Assembly (NCBI GenBank): GCA_946494335.1
Contig: CAMMBV010000006.1
Span: forward strand, 30,430 to 94,429
Direction of reading: 5' to 3'
Source: an uncultured Ruminococcus sp.
GTDB lineage: Bacteria > Bacillota > Clostridia > Lachnospirales > Lachnospiraceae
Length of the DNA: 64,000 nt
Each line of letters starts with the position of its first letter. Position 1 is the first letter of the stretch. The notes below the pieces were generated by a model that saw nothing but the letters and a program-made list of their open reading frames with translations, ran no database searches and was not told where the DNA came from. Shown here piece by piece: positions 63,721 through 64,000 of the stretch. The position numbers and the translations under genes are program-made.

Positions 63721-63995
63721 CTTTTCAAGTCAGCAAACAACTCGTCAAGGTCATTGTAACCCTTTACGGACGGATCTTTTGCAATCCTTTCCGCTTCCAG
63801 CATGGCAGCAAGCGTTTCTTTGTTGGGCTGTTCCAGCTTCACTTCAAAGGGAATGCCGCCCTCACGAAGCGACTGGCGCACGAAGATGTTGAACGCCGTG
63901 GATAAATTCATGCCGAGTTCCGCAAACAGGGCGTCGGCCTGTGCTTTCAAATCCGCGTCCATGCGGATACTGATGTTTGTGGTATTTCCAGCCAT
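63717..63995 (-). CDS. RelB/DinJ family antitoxin
   Basis: A 92-residue protein with the ribbon-helix-helix start NTTNISIRMDADLKAQADALF and NLSTAFNIFVRQSLREGGIPFEV, typical of DinJ. The C-terminal part (GYNDLDELFADLKR) would bind the toxin. The gene appears complete, the ATG lying five bases from the window end, so its ribosome site and promoter are outside the window mostly. With the partner toxin truncated, it may persist as a DNA-binding orphan or cross-neutralise other toxins. Confidence 0.9.
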   Translation of the reverse strand: MAGNTTNISIRMDADLKAQADALFAELGMNLSTAFNIFVRQSLREGGIPFEVKLEQPNKETLAAMLEAERIAKDPSVKGYNDLDELFADLKR

Positions 63996-64000
63996 ATCAT

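Noticed and set aside
1..64000. CRISPR arrays, rRNA genes, prophage modules
   Set aside because: No regularly spaced repeats, no rRNA sequence and no phage structural genes are visible; the recombinase and GH25 genes alone do not make a prophage.

Overview
The window looks like chromosome of an anaerobic, low-to-mid-GC Firmicute, most probably a gut-type Lachnospiraceae (Clostridium cluster XIVa). The reasons are a complete 4-hydroxybutyrate-to-butyryl-CoA cluster with an oxygen-sensitive AbfD, a very long BadF/HgdC-type 2-hydroxyacyl-CoA dehydratase activase, TTGACA/TATAAT-type promoters, strong AGGAGG ribosome binding sites, and clostridial transposon debris at the right end. No species can be assigned from sequence reading alone.

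Layout. 1-11.2 kb is a mixed region: a cut-off metallophosphoesterase, a NifX-FKBP fusion protein, a small promoter-to-terminator transcript with two mini-ORFs, a lipoprotein, a purine permease, a large serine recombinase with a coupled 38-aa ORF next to a severed permease tail, a MATE exporter, an AraC regulator, and thiC behind a TPP riboswitch. 11.3-21.6 kb is the butyrate cluster on the minus strand: 4-hydroxybutyrate dehydrogenase, crotonase, a Cys-rich 90-aa protein, abfD and two acyl-CoA dehydrogenase-etfB-etfA modules. The etfBA parts of the two modules appear to be the same 1,960-base sequence, while the dehydrogenases differ clearly. 21.7-24.3 kb encodes a glutamate-cysteine ligase and an ATP-grasp partner, followed by tRNA-Thr(CGU), a GH25 lysozyme and a P-type metal ATPase operon headed by a short Fur-like regulator.

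28.6-43.9 kb is core metabolism on the minus strand: an IolE-like isomerase, an aminotransferase, MscS, glgB, a DUF1015 protein, serA/serC, ilvB-ilvD-leuB, yajC and tgt. At 44-48.2 kb a lone 1,406-aa activase is transcribed to the right.

48.2-60.5 kb is the most interesting unit: an 11-gene minus-strand operon. It starts with a lipoprotein binding protein, two permeases and an ATPase (sugar-type ABC importer). Then come three Gfo/Idh/MocA dehydrogenases, three zinc MDR dehydrogenases and one xylose-isomerase-like enzyme. It has no kinase and no aldolase. A GntR/LacI-type repressor and an AraC regulator are transcribed away from it, and the spacer holds a perfect 13-bp inverted repeat. I infer import followed by stepwise oxidation and isomerisation of a cyclitol (inositol type) or of a glycoside by keto-sugar chemistry; the substrate is unknown. 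The last 1.1 kb is mobile-element debris: a TnpV fragment, a gene with a nonsense codon, and a RelB/DinJ antitoxin with a truncated toxin.
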